Source of the DNA: Edaphobacter lichenicola
GTDB taxonomy: Bacteria; Acidobacteriota; Terriglobia; Terriglobales; Acidobacteriaceae
Direction of reading: 5' to 3'
Length of the DNA stretch: 64,000 nt
NCBI RefSeq assembly: GCF_025264645.1
Contig: NZ_CP073696.1
Coordinates: 4,774,001-4,838,000, forward strand
Under the pieces are notes generated by a model. The model had not been told where the DNA came from. It was given only the letters and a program-made list of their open reading frames with translations, and searched no databases. A program made the translations under genes and the position numbers. The stretch's first letter is position 1. Each line of letters begins with the position of its first letter. This document shows positions 18,752 to 28,805 of the stretch, piece by piece.

Positions 18752-19857
18752 TCATTCGGCGCTGTCACGACGGCTACCAATGAGTCGGCACATCCGTAGT
18801 AGAGAAACCAGTGAGCACGGAAGTATACGAGACCTTCAGCGAAAGTCGTTCCCGCCGCGTATTGCCCCGTCTTCTCGTATGGCATCACGGGCTTGAGTAC
18901 GGGTTGCTCCGTCTGTTGCAGAAGATGGGCAGGGTTGTTGCCGTCAAATAAAGCTTCGCCAGCTGCGTAGGCGTTTGGTCCTAGATTCGGATCGCCGTTG
19001 TTTACTGCATTTTTTCCGTTGTAAAGGACGACGATTCCTGCGGATGTGAGGACTAGTGGTGGGCCGGTCTCGGGGAACGTGCTATCGAAGTGATTGGGCC
19101 GCGGACGCAACGCTTCGATGGGATTGCCGTCCGCATTCTCGACTGGATTCCAATGAATCAAGTCGCTCGAAGTTGCCAGGTGTATAGCGCCTTCTCCCCA
19201 ATACATCCAATATTTTCCGTCGATTTTTGCTGCGATGAGTCGATCTTTGATGAGATGAGTTACTATCCCGGCCGACTTATATTTCAAGTTTGCGTATCTT
19301 CCGTTTGCGGCGTTTTCAAAGGCCGGTCCGTGCTTTGTCCAGTGTGTGAGATCTGGAGATGTTGCGATTCCTACCGAGTAGGTTGTGCGGTTCCACTGTG
19401 TGTAGGTCAGGACGTAGGTGCCGTCTGTTGCTTCGACGATGCGTGGGTCCTCGACGCCACCGGGCCACTCGCGTGATTTTTGAGCATCTTCCGCTGGATA
19501 GAACACGGGTTCGGCGATTCGGGTGAAGTGAATGCCATCTGGGCTTTCCGCAAGGCCTAGCCGCGAAGTGTGATCGCCTATCTGCATAGTGCCGGAGTCG
19601 TCTTCGGCACGGTAGAGAACATAGACTTTGCCATTGCGCACAACGGCGGCGGGATTGAAGGTGTGAAGGGTCTCCCAATGAACGGGAGTTTTGAGTATGG
19701 GATCTGCGAATGTCGATTGTGGGCGTGGAGAGATGACTGGATTACCCTGCGAGGGGCGAGTGAAAGGGCCGATCTCCCACTTTGCGGTGTCTTGTGCGTG
19801 CAGAGCGGCTGCGCAGAGTAGTGCTGTTGATAGACCTATCTTGCTCCACATTTTCAT
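18748..19857 (-). CDS. secreted GH130-like (five-bladed propeller) glycosidase/phosphorylase
   Basis: A 369-residue protein with a signal peptide (1-21) and a five-bladed beta-propeller. The HTFNPAAVVRNGKVYVLYRAED blade, SRLGLAESPDGIHF and GGVEDPRIV (E136-D137) are characteristic of GH130. That family contains mannoside phosphorylases and beta-1,2-mannosidases. A secreted phosphorylase would be unusual, so hydrolysis is more likely here. The AVVTAPND end and the convergent GH2 suggest both act on mannose- or glucosamine-containing glycans. GH43/GH32-type propellers are the alternative. Confidence 0.8.
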   Translation of the reverse strand: MKMWSKIGLSTALLCAAALHAQDTAKWEIGPFTRPSQGNPVISPRPQSTFADPILKTPVHWETLHTFNPAAVVRNGKVYVLYRAEDDSGTMQIGDHTSRLGLAESPDGIHFTRIAEPVFYPAEDAQKSREWPGGVEDPRIVEATDGTYVLTYTQWNRTTYSVGIATSPDLTHWTKHGPAFENAANGRYANLKYKSAGIVTHLIKDRLIAAKIDGKYWMYWGEGAIHLATSSDLIHWNPVENADGNPIEALRPRPNHFDSTFPETGPPLVLTSAGIVVLYNGKNAVNNGDPNLGPNAYAAGEALFDGNNPAHLLQQTEQPVLKPVMPYEKTGQYAAGTTFAEGLVYFRAHWFLYYGCADSLVAVVTAPND

Positions 19858-19919
19858 GTGTACAAAGTACAGTGCCTGCGAGCTGATAACAACTTTCGCT
19901 TGGCTTTGATGTGTAGCTG

Positions 19920-20459
19920 CTACTTTGCGACTTGATTGCCTAACGCATAAGGCACAGCGAAACGACCGATTTGAATGTATGCGTTGTCGGATGGTGGCCA
20001 GATGCGAAACGATTCAACGCGTGCACCATTCGTAAGACGGTGAGCTTCAACGGTGCCGCGCTGATCGCCGGTTGTTGCGTCATAGAACTTGACGGTGAGG
20101 CTGTCGTTGTCTCTCCTCCAGCCGAGGACGTAGCTGCCTACGGAGAGGGAGATGTCACCGATGGTGATAGGAGACTGAATCAGAAGGTAGTGAGAATATT
20201 TTCCATCAGCGGAGTAGCCAGCTGTGATGAGGACCACTCCCGCGATGATTTTACCGTGCGGATCAATGATGCCTGAAGCGGTACGCATCTCAGTTTCGAT
20301 CCTCTCTTTTTCAACCTGTGCACGAGCAGGCAGTGCGGCCTGTAACTCTTCGGGTGTCGCTGAACGCCAGGCAGATCTTTGCTGAGCGCCGGCAAACGAC
20401 GGGGGCACAAGCAGAAGGAGCAGAGTGATAAGGAGAGACTTCATGATGCGTGGGCTCAT
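19920..20459 (-). CDS. small secreted protein, paralogue of the gene at 33234-33785
   Basis: A 179-residue protein with a signal peptide ending at FAGAQ (ATG 20459, or 20444 for a shorter leader). No known family was recognised. It aligns with the 183-residue product at 33234-33785 over their last ~110 residues: AGYS, KY..YLL, P(I/D)IG, L..G.Y..G, and a closing I.P..D..Y...GR. The start overlaps the stop of the response regulator (ATGA), so it is translationally coupled to the sensor/regulator pair and ends this minus-strand array. It may be a periplasmic sensor or stress readout. Confidence 0.75.
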   Translation of the reverse strand: MSPRIMKSLLITLLLLLVPPSFAGAQQRSAWRSATPEELQAALPARAQVEKERIETEMRTASGIIDPHGKIIAGVVLITAGYSADGKYSHYLLIQSPITIGDISLSVGSYVLGWRRDNDSLTVKFYDATTGDQRGTVEAHRLTNGARVESFRIWPPSDNAYIQIGRFAVPYALGNQVAK

Positions 20460-21082
20460 TTGAGATGTACGATTCCTCGCTGAAGAGCAACGGTTGCGGC
20501 GTGAGTGCGATCACTGACGCCAAGTTTGCTGAGCAAACTGTTGATGTGGGATTTTACAGTCGCTTCGCTGATGTCGAGATCAGAGGCGATTTCCTTATTG
20601 GCTCGACCGGCGACGATGCGCTCCAAGACGCTTAGCTCGCGTGTTGTCAGCGCCTGCGTGCCCATTCTTTCAGCTAGCTTCTCCGCTATGGCAGGAGAGA
20701 TTTTGGTTTTACCTTCGTGAACCGCTTGAACGGTCGAGAGCAGTTCGTCGACGGTCATTCCCTTGAGGAGATATGCTTTTGCGCCTGCCTGAAGGGCGCG
20801 GAAGATATCCTCGTCCCCGTCGAAGGTGGTGAGTACGACGAACTTTGCGGCAGGCGCTTCGGCCCGGATCTTTAAGATGGCATCAACCCCTCCAAGCGTG
20901 GGCAACTGCAGATCCATCAGAGTTACGTCTGGAAGCAGAGTGCGGTGGAGTTCAATTGCCTGTAGACCGTCGCCGGCTTCGCCGACAACTTCAATGCCAG
21001 GCATGATATTGAGTAGTGCCACGAGTCCTTGTCGGACAACATGATGGTCATCTACTACAAGGATGCGAATGCGTTCAGCCAT
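20456..21082 (-). CDS. NarL/FixJ-type response regulator
   Basis: A 208-residue regulator: receiver domain (ILVVDDHHVVRQGL, phospho-acceptor Asp57 in LMDLQLP, TTFDGDED, KAYLLKG) followed by a LuxR HTH (LTTRELSVLERIVAGRANKEIA...ATVKSHINSLLSKL). The ATG at 21082 lies inside the sensor kinase gene, overlapping its stop by eight bases, and gives a standard receiver N-terminus; the frame extends 12 codons upstream. Partner is certainly the kinase encoded just before it. Targets probably include this array, but no binding site was identified. Confidence 0.94.
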   Translation of the reverse strand: MAERIRILVVDDHHVVRQGLVALLNIMPGIEVVGEAGDGLQAIELHRTLLPDVTLMDLQLPTLGGVDAILKIRAEAPAAKFVVLTTFDGDEDIFRALQAGAKAYLLKGMTVDELLSTVQAVHEGKTKISPAIAEKLAERMGTQALTTRELSVLERIVAGRANKEIASDLDISEATVKSHINSLLSKLGVSDRTHAATVALQRGIVHLK

Positions 21083-24047
21083 TATTTGGTGCACCTTTCT
21101 CTGCAGGGATCGGAACATCCAGTTTGATGGTAGTTCCTTTTTCCTGCGAACTCTCTATTGTGAGTTGAGCACGAATCTGATCTGCGCGTTCGCGTATTCC
21201 CTGGAGGCCAAAATGACCTTTGTGAGAGAGGGAGCTGTCTGGGGCAGCAAATCCGTGGCCATTGTCAGTAATTATCAAGGTCAACCGATTCGAGTGGTAG
21301 CGCAGATCGACTGATGCCTGAGTTGCGTTTGCGTGACGGACTACATTCGTCAAAGATTCCTGGGCAATGCGGAGGATTTCATCTTCAAGCGCCGGGGGAA
21401 GCTGTCGGTAGGAGCCACCAACGTTTAGTTGAATGGCAAGTTGTTTCCCGGTTCGTTGCTCTACAAGACTTTTGAGGCGCGTAGGCAGAGTATGCTGCGC
21501 TGTCACGGCACGAAGATCCCAGATGCTGCGACGAGCTTCTGCCAATCCTTCTCTGACGTACTTTCGGGTGTTATCTATCTGCTGCCCAGCGGCTGATACC
21601 TGCGATTGAGCAAGCAGTTGGGCCGTGAGTTCAAGCTGTACCGATACGCCTACAAAACTTTGTGCCAGGGTGTCGTGGATTTCACGGGCGACTCGATTGC
21701 GCTCGGCGAGAACTGCCTGAAATTTTGATTGGAGACGCCGAATACGAAGACGATAGAGGAGAAACCCGATGGCCGCAATGAAAAGGAGGGCCAAAATAAT
21801 GAACCAAAGCCGTCGATAAAAGGGTGGTTCAACGTGGAAAGTGATTTGCGCTCCGGCCTCATTCCATAAGCCGTCGTTATTTGCAGCCTGTACGCGGAAA
21901 CGATAATGACCCGGGGGAAGGTTCGTGTAGTAGGCGACTCTGCGTGAGCCAGCGTCAGTCCATTGTTTGTCGAATCCCTCGAGAATATATCGATAGCGGA
22001 CTTTGCCAGGCGACACATAGCTGAGGCCAGCGTATTGAAAGGCAAAGCTGTGATGGCCGGGAGCGATATTTTGCTCCGTCGTGGAGAGTGGCAGTTCAAT
22101 ATCGTCGACTGTGAATCGTTCGATAACTACGGGGGGAGGAATGTGGTTTTCAGCGAGCTGGGCGGGATCTACAACTGCGACACCACGTCGGGTCGCGAAC
22201 CATAAAAGCCCATCGGTGCTCTTCCATGAGGCGGGATGGCCAATGGAGCCGCCCTCTTCCGTTGGCATGCCGTCGGAGCGTCCGTAAGAGAATGGGTGAG
22301 GGTCGCAATTTGGAGAAGTGCCGCAAGCAGTGAGTCTAGGGGCAGAGACGCGTGTGATGCCTCGGTTTGATCCTAACCATAAATCGCCATGAATATCTTC
22401 GATGATTGAATCAATCTCTTGAGGTAGATCGATTCGATGAAAAGATTTGAAGCCGGTGGATGACCAGGCGCTGAGACCTCCTCCCTTCGTTCCGATCCAG
22501 AGTGTTCCGTTGTGTCCTTCTGCGAGTGAGGTGATGACATCTCCCGAGAGGCCGTCTTTCGTGGTGAACGTCATGATTTTTCCGTTGTGGAGGCGTGAGA
22601 GGCCGTTCAGCGTGCCGATCCACAGATCGGAGGGAGATGTGCGAGAGTGGTATTGAAGAAGAACTCCGATGAGGTCACTTTTGAAGCCGTCTGCCTGCGT
22701 CAATGTGGTGAACCGATTGTTCTGCCAGTGCGCAAGGCCACGGCGCGTACCGATCCAAAGAGATCCGTCCACGTCGGTCAGAAGAGATCGGATGAGGTCG
22801 TCGGGAAGTCCATCGGCGGAGGTATAAGCCTTCACCTTGGAGCCTTCGATATGGTTTAGGCCGTCGGGTGTACCGATCCACATGCTGCCATCCGCGGCGG
22901 GTGCCAAGGCAAGGATGACCTCGCTCAGTAGACCATCACGAGTAGAAAAGTGTTCGACATTCCCTGACTGCCAACGGTCCAGGCCATCCCCGTTCGTGCC
23001 GACCCACATTGCGCCGTCGGATGCTTGGGCGATAGCTGTTGTTGTGTGATCCGAGAGGCCAGAGATGGTTCGGAAGTTCTGCCGCCGAAGGATTGCGAGC
23101 CCACTGGTTTCTGTGCCTATCCAGAGATTACCTTCCCTGTCTTGAAAGATAGACAGAATGCTGTTGGAGCCGAGTACCGTTTGGAGTTGTGGATGGGTGC
23201 TATTTTTATCAAGAAAAAAAAGACCTTTATTGGTACCTATCCAGAGATTTCCTGTGGAACCAGCTAAGACCGTCTGTATGCGTGACGCAGACGTACTAGT
23301 TTCTATTTGTAGAGTGTGGGTGGTTCCGTCTTGTACGGTCGCTAAGGTCGTTCCCGTTCGCAACCAGAGACTGTTGTCTGGTAGAAGTCCAATGCCCTGG
23401 ATGTCCGCGGATGGAGGCAGTGGGCTGAGCTGCCGGGAGTGGAAGTTGCCATGCTGATATAAAAACACTCCGGAGGTTGATGCGATCCAGACATTGTCGT
23501 TATCGGCAGAGACCATTGCGGTAGGAGTGGCAGAGCCGGGTAAGGCGAGTGTTGAGAAGTGAATTCCATCGAACCTGCTGATGAGGCCAGCAGAGAGAAT
23601 CAGTAAAGTTCCATCATCAGCTACTGCGAGGGAGATGATTTCGCCAGCAGGAAGTCCATCACTGGTTGAGTAGCGACGAAATATTCCACCTGAGTATTGA
23701 AGCAAACCATCGGCGGTTCCAATCCAGATTCGACCGGTGGGATCCTGCGCGAAGCAGCAGATATCGTCGCTGGTAAAAGCGGGGTTCGTTTCATGATTGA
23801 AGGTTGTGAAATCGATGCCGTTGAAGCGGGCTACGCCACCTTCGGTTGCTATCCAGATATAGCCATCACGTGCCTGGAAGATTCTATGAACGCTATTTTG
23901 TGGGAGGCCATTCTCAGTAGACCAAGATTGATGGCCCAGGTTGATCGGCTCTTGAGAGTGGGCGACGGACGATAGTGCGGCAATTACGCATAGGGCCCAT
24001 AGAAAGGATGATCGCAGGACGAGATGGAGAGAAGAAAGAAGATTCAT
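21075..24047 (-). CDS. membrane sensor histidine kinase with two-component-regulator propellers
   Basis: A 990-residue kinase. After a signal sequence come about 600 residues of repeated propeller blades (G.LWIGT..GL motifs such as DGSMWIGTPDGLNH). A Y_Y_Y domain follows near 640-720 (RYRYILEGFDKQWTDAG, YTNLPPGHYRFRVQAANNDG). A single membrane helix (FIILALLFIAAIGFLLY) leads to a HisKA_3 dimerisation domain (AREIHDTLAQSFVGVS) and an HATPase (IITDNGHGFAAPDS, HFGLQGIRERADQI). The propeller would read an extracytoplasmic signal. It precedes its response regulator with an eight-base overlap. Such sensors in other phyla often detect glycans, yet here the neighbours upstream are cytochrome genes. 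Confidence 0.93.
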   Translation of the reverse strand: MNLLSSLHLVLRSSFLWALCVIAALSSVAHSQEPINLGHQSWSTENGLPQNSVHRIFQARDGYIWIATEGGVARFNGIDFTTFNHETNPAFTSDDICCFAQDPTGRIWIGTADGLLQYSGGIFRRYSTSDGLPAGEIISLAVADDGTLLILSAGLISRFDGIHFSTLALPGSATPTAMVSADNDNVWIASTSGVFLYQHGNFHSRQLSPLPPSADIQGIGLLPDNSLWLRTGTTLATVQDGTTHTLQIETSTSASRIQTVLAGSTGNLWIGTNKGLFFLDKNSTHPQLQTVLGSNSILSIFQDREGNLWIGTETSGLAILRRQNFRTISGLSDHTTTAIAQASDGAMWVGTNGDGLDRWQSGNVEHFSTRDGLLSEVILALAPAADGSMWIGTPDGLNHIEGSKVKAYTSADGLPDDLIRSLLTDVDGSLWIGTRRGLAHWQNNRFTTLTQADGFKSDLIGVLLQYHSRTSPSDLWIGTLNGLSRLHNGKIMTFTTKDGLSGDVITSLAEGHNGTLWIGTKGGGLSAWSSTGFKSFHRIDLPQEIDSIIEDIHGDLWLGSNRGITRVSAPRLTACGTSPNCDPHPFSYGRSDGMPTEEGGSIGHPASWKSTDGLLWFATRRGVAVVDPAQLAENHIPPPVVIERFTVDDIELPLSTTEQNIAPGHHSFAFQYAGLSYVSPGKVRYRYILEGFDKQWTDAGSRRVAYYTNLPPGHYRFRVQAANNDGLWNEAGAQITFHVEPPFYRRLWFIILALLFIAAIGFLLYRLRIRRLQSKFQAVLAERNRVAREIHDTLAQSFVGVSVQLELTAQLLAQSQVSAAGQQIDNTRKYVREGLAEARRSIWDLRAVTAQHTLPTRLKSLVEQRTGKQLAIQLNVGGSYRQLPPALEDEILRIAQESLTNVVRHANATQASVDLRYHSNRLTLIITDNGHGFAAPDSSLSHKGHFGLQGIRERADQIRAQLTIESSQEKGTTIKLDVPIPAEKGAPNNG

Positions 24048-24131
24048 GCCGAGTTCGCTGCATGTTGAACTTACTATGCCGGATTGGTTACAACTCGGAT
24101 GATACGACCTATCGATTTGAACGCTATAGCG

Positions 24132-24455
24132 TTATTTCTGGTTTTTATCGCGGCAGGAATGAAGATAGGCGACAAGATCATTGACCTCGGATTCTTTAAG
24201 GATGTCTGCGAAGGCTGGCATCTCATGACCGCCTTGCAGTATTTGTGCGCGTATCTGATCTTTGCTACGCGAGCGGCCAACTCCGGAGAGGTCAGGTCCT
24301 TTATTGCCGCCGTTTTTGCGGATGGTGTGACAGTGCTGGCATCCGTTGTCTGCAAACAGTGCGGCTCCGTGACTCTTGTCAGCTGCTGATGCGAGTGCCG
24401 GAAAAAACGATGTGGCTGCAAAGATAAGGATTAGCCCGAAACGCGACAAATTCAT
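24132..24455 (-). CDS. periplasmic monohaem cytochrome c
   Basis: A 107-residue class I cytochrome c with a signal peptide (1-24), haem motif C39QHC42H43, PDLSGVG and the likely axial Met79 in GGHEMPAFA. Small size and the MP.F motif fit cytochrome c6/c551-like electron carriers. Its ATG overlaps the stop of the five-haem gene (ATGA), implying coordinated synthesis, and the two may exchange electrons. Confidence 0.92.
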   Translation of the reverse strand: MNLSRFGLILIFAATSFFPALASAADKSHGAALFADNGCQHCHTIRKNGGNKGPDLSGVGRSRSKDQIRAQILQGGHEMPAFADILKESEVNDLVAYLHSCRDKNQK

Positions 24456-26674
24456 TGGGCAGATGGTCCCACTGAGTGGGTTGGCTCTGGGGCGAAATCG
24501 GTGTGAGTATGCCAGGGTACAGTCTCCGATGCGACTTCATTATGTTTGCGAAGGAACTCAAGTGCGTAGGTGCTGGCCGTGGGATCGTCTTTTTGATCAG
24601 CAAACATGGCTGCCTCGTAGGAGGCCTTTTCCTTCATCCCTAGTCTGCGATAGACAATGGAAAGGATGTAATGAGCGGCCAGATCGTCAGGGTCTATGGA
24701 TTGGAGAGTCTCGTACTCGACTCGGGCCTCATCATACTTGTGCTGTTGGTAGAGGGAGAATCCGAGTTCCCGATGCGCGTCGCGTGAACGCGGGAACTTT
24801 GTGATGACCTCCCGCAGATCCGCAATGGCATTGTCTACTTGGCCCTGATTTCGTTCGACTAGCGCAAGGTAATACAGTGCACGGGGATTATGAGGGCTGA
24901 GCGCCAACGCTTTGTTCAGGCTGGTGCGAGATGCTTCGTAACGTTCCCATTGGAAGTTGGCGATGGCGATGTTCGTGAATGCATCAGCGTAATCGGGGCG
25001 CAGCTGGGCGACGTGCTCGAATGCGTGGACGCTCTCCGCGTACTGTTGAGCGTCGAGCATCGCGATGCCGAAGTTGTTCCATCTCATCCACTCCTTGTTG
25101 TCCTGCGGGTCGGTGGCTGGGGGGTTGTCTCCGAGATTGAAGGTGCGAGTGCGCTCGGCCATTGCTACGACTGGCATTTCGTAGTGTTTGCCCATGCCAA
25201 AGTCCATGAAGTGCTGGTCGAAGCGGCGGTAGTTGACTCTGGCGGTAACAGTGATCGGGTCTTTAGCGTCTATTGGGACTTTGAATTGGTAGCGAACTAA
25301 TTGAGAGCGACCGGAGGCGATGGTGTTGTTGTAGGCTACAACACGATTGTTCCATACCTGGTGAAGATCGTTGATCTCCCCCTTGGTGTTGACGAGGCGA
25401 TTGGTGAAGCTGTGTGCGCGGGGATCAAGATCACCGTTGGGTTGGATCGCTCCGGAGTGCATCAGAGTATGACCGGCGGCGTCCTTCGCCTCGAACTCTA
25501 CCCAACTCTCGTACATATCGCGCTGCTCGGGAACGTGGCTGTGTGCTATTCCTTTGTTCTGAATGACAATGGATGTCGTCAGGAGATCTCCAGGGGAGAC
25601 GGTGAAGTCTTCGTTGCCGAGCGGCGCGATGATCTTTTCTCCATTTTTCTCGAGGCCAAAGATGTCCACGTTGAAGACTCCAGCCTTTAGAAAAGCTACG
25701 GTCTTTTCCATCTGGGTGTCGTAGTTGTAGTACTTCGGCAGAACGGTATTTGCACCGAGCCAGCGGTGTGAGGCGAGTTTGCCTTCCTTGGCGCCGGAGT
25801 CGGAGGTGGTGAGGCTCTCTCGTGTCATGTGGCAAGTCTGGCAGGTAGAGACGCCGTCTTTGACGTAGAAGGGCAGGGGAGATTGTTTTGCAAATGAGGA
25901 TAGTTGCCACTCGTCATAGAGAAAGATCGCACGCTGCCACTTGTAATCATTTAGCTGCTTCGGCAGCGCTGCTTTGTGACAAGCTGAGCAGAATTCGCTG
26001 GAGCGATAAAAGTCCTTCATGACGGCCTTTGAGTGGCGGTCAAGATGAGAGAGGATCTCCTTGTCGGAGACCTCGTCGTAGATGGGCTGGTCTTTCTCAT
26101 CGACGAGAACTGCCGGCTGTGCCATGACATAGCTGCCCGTGCCGCGTGTGTCTACTTTTTGGATGGAGTGGCAGACCGTACAGGTCACACCGTCTTCATC
26201 GAACTTGCGATTGATTGGGGAGCCTTTTGTAAGTGCTCCCGAAAGCAGTGCGATTGGGTTGTGGCAACCCTCGCAGTGCCGTGTGTACTCGATACCCTTT
26301 TCTGCGGTGAGGAGAGCTGTATTTTTGATGTACCACGGGGCGCGAAAGGAGTTGGCATGAGCCGACTCGCGCCATTCGGTGTGTGCTTCCTGATGGCAGT
26401 GACTACAGTATTTGGCGGTGGGAAAGGCTTTAGGGCTGATGAATTGCCCATTGTCTGTCGTTGCATTTGAAGGCAGGAAGGGTTTGTCTTGACCGAAGCG
26501 AAGGTTGTAGTGCTGTTTGACCGATTGTGTATAAATCTCTCGTTGAGCTGGGGTTGTTACGGAGTCCGAGGCGCGAGTACCGTCTTTGTGCAACGCCATG
26601 AAAATACACGCGGATGCTGTGCCGAGCAAAGTACCGACAACGATGCGGCCAACCTGTCCGAGAGCCCTTTTCAT
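24452..26674 (-). CDS. five-haem cytochrome c with C-terminal TPR domain
   Basis: A 740-residue exported protein with an N-terminal hydrophobic anchor/signal (about 9-29). It has five CxxCH haem sites at C90, C134, C165, C229 and C278, in a cytochrome c554/c-prime-like arrangement with extra His ligands such as ESAH. A beta-rich middle follows (about 340-520: PGDLLTTSIVIQNKGIAHSHVPE). TPR repeats fill about 545-710. It is one of two different multihaem/TPR fusions in the window (the other at 48118-49917). The haem half suggests electron transfer or oxidoreductase activity, the TPR half complex assembly. Confidence 0.88.
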   Translation of the reverse strand: MKRALGQVGRIVVGTLLGTASACIFMALHKDGTRASDSVTTPAQREIYTQSVKQHYNLRFGQDKPFLPSNATTDNGQFISPKAFPTAKYCSHCHQEAHTEWRESAHANSFRAPWYIKNTALLTAEKGIEYTRHCEGCHNPIALLSGALTKGSPINRKFDEDGVTCTVCHSIQKVDTRGTGSYVMAQPAVLVDEKDQPIYDEVSDKEILSHLDRHSKAVMKDFYRSSEFCSACHKAALPKQLNDYKWQRAIFLYDEWQLSSFAKQSPLPFYVKDGVSTCQTCHMTRESLTTSDSGAKEGKLASHRWLGANTVLPKYYNYDTQMEKTVAFLKAGVFNVDIFGLEKNGEKIIAPLGNEDFTVSPGDLLTTSIVIQNKGIAHSHVPEQRDMYESWVEFEAKDAAGHTLMHSGAIQPNGDLDPRAHSFTNRLVNTKGEINDLHQVWNNRVVAYNNTIASGRSQLVRYQFKVPIDAKDPITVTARVNYRRFDQHFMDFGMGKHYEMPVVAMAERTRTFNLGDNPPATDPQDNKEWMRWNNFGIAMLDAQQYAESVHAFEHVAQLRPDYADAFTNIAIANFQWERYEASRTSLNKALALSPHNPRALYYLALVERNQGQVDNAIADLREVITKFPRSRDAHRELGFSLYQQHKYDEARVEYETLQSIDPDDLAAHYILSIVYRRLGMKEKASYEAAMFADQKDDPTASTYALEFLRKHNEVASETVPWHTHTDFAPEPTHSVGPSAQ

Positions 26675-26778
26675 AGAAGCATGAATTGTAATGAACCGAA
26701 AGTATCGCTGACTATAAACCTGCGCGTGGATAAAAACATCAATCGAAAGGTTGAGTGGCCTGAAAAAGCAATTGCCGA

Positions 26779-28704
26779 CTACATTTTCGTGCCTTTGCCC
26801 TCTGTCAGGGTTACGATCTGGTCAACTTTATTGACGGCAAATTGTTCTTTTGTGCCGCTAGGCCAATGAACTTCAATCGAGTCAATTGCGGTGCCGTTTC
26901 CTAAGCCGAAGTGGACGCGAGGATCATGGGTGGAGGCAAAGCTTCCGCCGGAAAAGACATCTCCCCGTTGTTTCTTCCCATCGGCGACGAGATAGACCGT
27001 AGCGCCGATGGCGTCTCGAGGGCTCTTCGGTCCGCCGACGAGCTTCAGTTCGATCCAATGATGGTTATCTGGTGAGACGTTGCGCAATAGGGCTGGGTGA
27101 CCATCAAGGACGTTGATGACGACATCCAGTTTGCCATCGTTGAAGAGATCTCCGACAGCCACTCCGCGACCGGCGTATACGTTGGCTAAGGCTGTGCCTT
27201 CAACTGCAGGCTCGAGATCGAATTTTTTGCCGTCGATATTGCGGAAGAGTAAAGGACGTTGCGCCCATGTAGTTCCCCAAGCCGTATGGTCCACTTGCGG
27301 GTAAACGTGACCGTTCGCGATCACAAGATCCTTCCAGCCGTCGTTATCGAAGTCCAGAAATGCAGTCCCCCAACCAAGAAATGGGATGGTCGGTTCGGCG
27401 ATGCCTAACTGATAGCTGATGTCGGTGAAGTTGGCGTCACCATCATTTCTGTAGAGAGGGTTGTAGTCATCTGAAAAGGTTGTGTTGTAGATATCCAGAA
27501 GACCATTGTTGCGATAGTCGCCAACAGCAATTCCCATGGAGGCGGTTTCGCGCCCGTTCTCGTTTAGGGCATAGCCAGAGGCGTAGCTGGCGTCCTCAAA
27601 GGTGCCGTCACCTTTGTTGATGTAGAGATAGTTCGGCGTGGAATCGTTCGCGACCAGAAGATCCGGTTTTCCATCATTATTAACGTCGATGAATACGGAT
27701 GCGAATCCGTAGTAAGCATTTTTGTCGGCGACACCGGCCTTTTCACTTACATCTGTGAATGTTCCATCGCCGTTGTTGTGGAAGAGGTGGTCTGGTTCGC
27801 CTTTAAGGCCTCGCGGCCCGCACATTACTTTTTCACCGCGAAATTGGCAGAAACTGTAAGAGACATCTTTGCCTCCGGATCCTGGTTGGTTCGCGAGATC
27901 GTAGTGAACATATCCGGGAACGAAGAGGTCGAGCTTGCCGTCACCATCGTAGTCTCCCCACGTGGCCCCAGTTGACCAGTTGCCGAGAGTGACGCCGGCT
28001 TTCTCTGCTACGTCGGTAAAGGTGCCGTCATGATTATTGTGGTAGAGGCGATTTTTTCCGAAGTTACTGACATAGATGTCTGGCCAGCCATCATTGTCAT
28101 AGTCGCCAATGGCAACGCCGATGCCCCATCGGTCATTCGTAACGAGTGCCTTCGCAGCGACATCGGTGAAGGTGCCATCGTGGTTGTTATGAAATAACGC
28201 TGCATGTGGTGAAGGAGTTTTGCCACTCATTGCGTCGTAGGTTGAGCCATTTACCAGATAGATGTCGAGCCAACCATCATTGTCATAGTCGATGAGACCT
28301 ACGCCTGATCCGTTGGTCTCGATGATGAAGTTTTTTTCCGGAGTTCCCATGGTGTGGGTCCACCCTGACAGACCTGCTTTTTTTGCGATGTCTTGAAAGA
28401 GGATGGGTCCATCTTTGACGAATCCGCCGGCAGTGATTGGTCTTCGCTCTTTGTCCAGCACTGCGGCATGAGCGCCACCGGTATTAGCTCCGCCTACCGC
28501 TGGTGCCTGGCCGCCTTCCTGGGGCTTGTCCGACTGAGTGTCTGTCGAATGGGAGTTCGGAGCAGTGGATTGCGCGGGCAGAGCTCCGGCACATGCAAAG
28601 ACTGTGGTGCAGAGAGCGAAGATGAAGGAGGTCAAGCCAAGGTTAGAACGATGATGAGCGGGCAAGAGGTGCGTCCTTGTGATTCCAGGTTTCCTTTTTT
28701 TCAT
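26779..28704 (-). CDS. CRTAC1-family protein B (FG-GAP repeats plus ASPIC/UnbV)
   Basis: A 641-residue secreted protein. The first ~45 residues are a long Sec-type signal. Then come FG-GAP/integrin-like propeller repeats with calcium-binding loops of the DYDNDGWLDIY type. A C-terminal ASPIC/UnbV domain follows (about 550-635: WIELKLVGGPKSPRDAIGA, RVHFGLGN, VHWPSGTKEQF). The family is widespread in Acidobacteriota and Planctomycetota; its biochemical role is not established. GAGGAAG precedes the ATG. Less similar to the other two intact CRTAC1 proteins in the window than those are to each other. Confidence 0.9.
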   Translation of the reverse strand: MKKRKPGITRTHLLPAHHRSNLGLTSFIFALCTTVFACAGALPAQSTAPNSHSTDTQSDKPQEGGQAPAVGGANTGGAHAAVLDKERRPITAGGFVKDGPILFQDIAKKAGLSGWTHTMGTPEKNFIIETNGSGVGLIDYDNDGWLDIYLVNGSTYDAMSGKTPSPHAALFHNNHDGTFTDVAAKALVTNDRWGIGVAIGDYDNDGWPDIYVSNFGKNRLYHNNHDGTFTDVAEKAGVTLGNWSTGATWGDYDGDGKLDLFVPGYVHYDLANQPGSGGKDVSYSFCQFRGEKVMCGPRGLKGEPDHLFHNNGDGTFTDVSEKAGVADKNAYYGFASVFIDVNNDGKPDLLVANDSTPNYLYINKGDGTFEDASYASGYALNENGRETASMGIAVGDYRNNGLLDIYNTTFSDDYNPLYRNDGDANFTDISYQLGIAEPTIPFLGWGTAFLDFDNDGWKDLVIANGHVYPQVDHTAWGTTWAQRPLLFRNIDGKKFDLEPAVEGTALANVYAGRGVAVGDLFNDGKLDVVINVLDGHPALLRNVSPDNHHWIELKLVGGPKSPRDAIGATVYLVADGKKQRGDVFSGGSFASTHDPRVHFGLGNGTAIDSIEVHWPSGTKEQFAVNKVDQIVTLTEGKGTKM

Positions 28705-28805
28705 CAGTAAAGCTTCCTCAGCGTAATAAATCTAACGGACGCTCGCAGCATCATGTTTATCACATGGAGCCGGATTGCTTGCTGCCTGTTATCAGAACGC
28801 AGCCT

